This document shows positions 63,411-64,000 of a DNA stretch of 64,000 bases, in pieces; position 1 is the stretch's first letter; the number at the start of each line of letters is the position of its first letter. The DNA is from Atopobium sp. (lineage in GTDB: Bacteria; Actinomycetota; Coriobacteriia; Coriobacteriales; Atopobiaceae), in the NCBI GenBank assembly GCA_015258715.1, contig JABZHR010000004.1:62001-126000 (forward strand). Direction: 5' to 3'. Below the pieces are notes generated by a model that was not told the DNA's origin, ran no database searches, and saw nothing but the letters and a program-made list of their open reading frames with translations. The position numbers and the translations under genes are program-made.

Positions 63411-64000
63411 CTACCTTAGGTGCATTTCTGCATCAGCATCAAGCGGAGTATCATCCACACCAAGACGTACCAGTGCGTCTTGAGCGGCTTCTGACTCTGC
63501 GGCTTTCTTTGATGGTCCCTGTCCACGACCCACCTTAAGGCCGTCGACAAATACCACAGCGGTAAACGTTGGTGTATGAGCAGGTCCACTCTCGCCAATA
63601 AGCTTATATTCAGGGGTAGCCTTGCCTTTAGCCTGTACCGCTTCTTGCAAACGAGATTTAGGGCTTACCGAACGAACTGCCAGCGCTGGAGAAATGTGAG
63701 GTCCAAGCGTACGAATAACAAAATCGTGCGTTGGATCAAAACCCGCATCAAGGTAGAGCGCGCCAACAATGGACTCGTAGACGTTCTCCAGAGCAGACTT
63801 CATGCCACGCTTTCCCGTGCCCTTCTCGGAAATTCCCATAACAATTAAGGGAGAAATTCCTAGAGCATCAGAGACAATGGAAAGCGTGTGGCCGGATACT
63901 AGAGAGATTTTCAACCTAGTAAGCTGGCCTTCATCCATATCTGGATAACGCTCAAACAGCTCCGTTGCAATAATGGCACCAAGAATTGAGTCACCCAGAA
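63411..64000 (-). CDS. rnc: Ribonuclease III, partial (5' end beyond the window)
   Basis: The last 195 or so codons of RNase III, which cuts double-stranded RNA in rRNA processing and mRNA decay. At the window edge the frame reads LGDSILGAIIATELFERYPD, part of the catalytic signature. ENVYESIVGALYLDAGFD, with the catalytic Glu region, lies further on. A C-terminal dsRNA-binding domain follows (SRLQEAVQAKGKATPEYKL, then GPSKKAAESEAAQDAL). The frame is open to position 64000, so the start lies outside. Confidence 0.95.
   Translation of the reverse strand, partial: LGDSILGAIIATELFERYPDMDEGQLTRLKISLVSGHTLSIVSDALGISPLIVMGISEKGTGKRGMKSALENVYESIVGALYLDAGFDPTHDFVIRTLGPHISPALAVRSVSPKSRLQEAVQAKGKATPEYKLIGESGPAHTPTFTAVVFVDGLKVGRGQGPSKKAAESEAAQDALVRLGVDDTPLDADAEMHLR

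Overview
The window looks like chromosomal DNA of a low-to-moderate GC actinobacterium of the class Coriobacteriia, most like Lancefieldella (formerly Atopobium) or Olsenella. This is inferred from an actinobacterial-type integration host factor placed before gmk-rpoZ, a pyrRBCKDF operon, GTG/TTG starts, and the gene order rimP-nusA-infB-rbfA-nrnA-truB-ribF-dnaG-rpoD. Nearly every gene is ordinary core chromosome, and most lie on the minus strand. No prophage, integrase, transposase or CRISPR array was found.

Layout. 1-9.2 kb: start of a dihydrouridine synthase gene, lepA, rpsT (+), then holA-comEC-comEA (DNA polymerase III delta and two DNA-uptake proteins), then mihF-gmk-rpoZ-thiI. 9.3-14.7 kb: tightly overlapping pyrimidine operon pyrR-B-C-K-D-F behind an attenuator-like leader. 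14.7-15.8 kb: an orphan Wzt/TagH-like ABC ATPase with an extra N-terminal beta-rich domain. 15.9-26.4 kb: a galactose region with a LacI-type regulator, divergent galM-galK-galT, and mglB-mglA-mglC for uptake. One 15-bp operator-like sequence stands in front of all three units, so they look like one regulon. 26.6-48.6 kb: tRNA-Asn and the large information-processing block (rpoD, dnaG, ribF, truB, nrnA, rbfA, infB, nusA, rimP), then leuS, guaB, a processive glycosyltransferase, an rluD-type gene, lspA, and ileS behind a T-box leader. 48.7-57.5 kb: ftsH, a SpoU methylase, an LPXTA-type surface protein, a membrane L,D-transpeptidase followed by a decayed copy of its own 3' end, and an HxlR regulator divergent from an amidohydrolase. 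57.6-64 kb: rnc-smc-ftsY-ffh, with rnc running off the window.

The most unusual signal is not a gene. Two gene-free stretches (21.35-21.58 kb and 51.0-51.13 kb) carry nine copies of one degenerate repeat of about 24 bp, CACACCTA followed by GATAATCTG. Copies are spaced 41, 41, 41, 42 or 51 bp apart, in converging orientations. The second array sits inside a 458-bp segment bounded by a perfect 24-bp inverted repeat. I know of no named element that matches it. Other odd points are a long charged N-terminal extension on MglC, the domain fused to the orphan ABC ATPase, a zinc-finger-like tail on NusA, and the broken L,D-transpeptidase duplicate.
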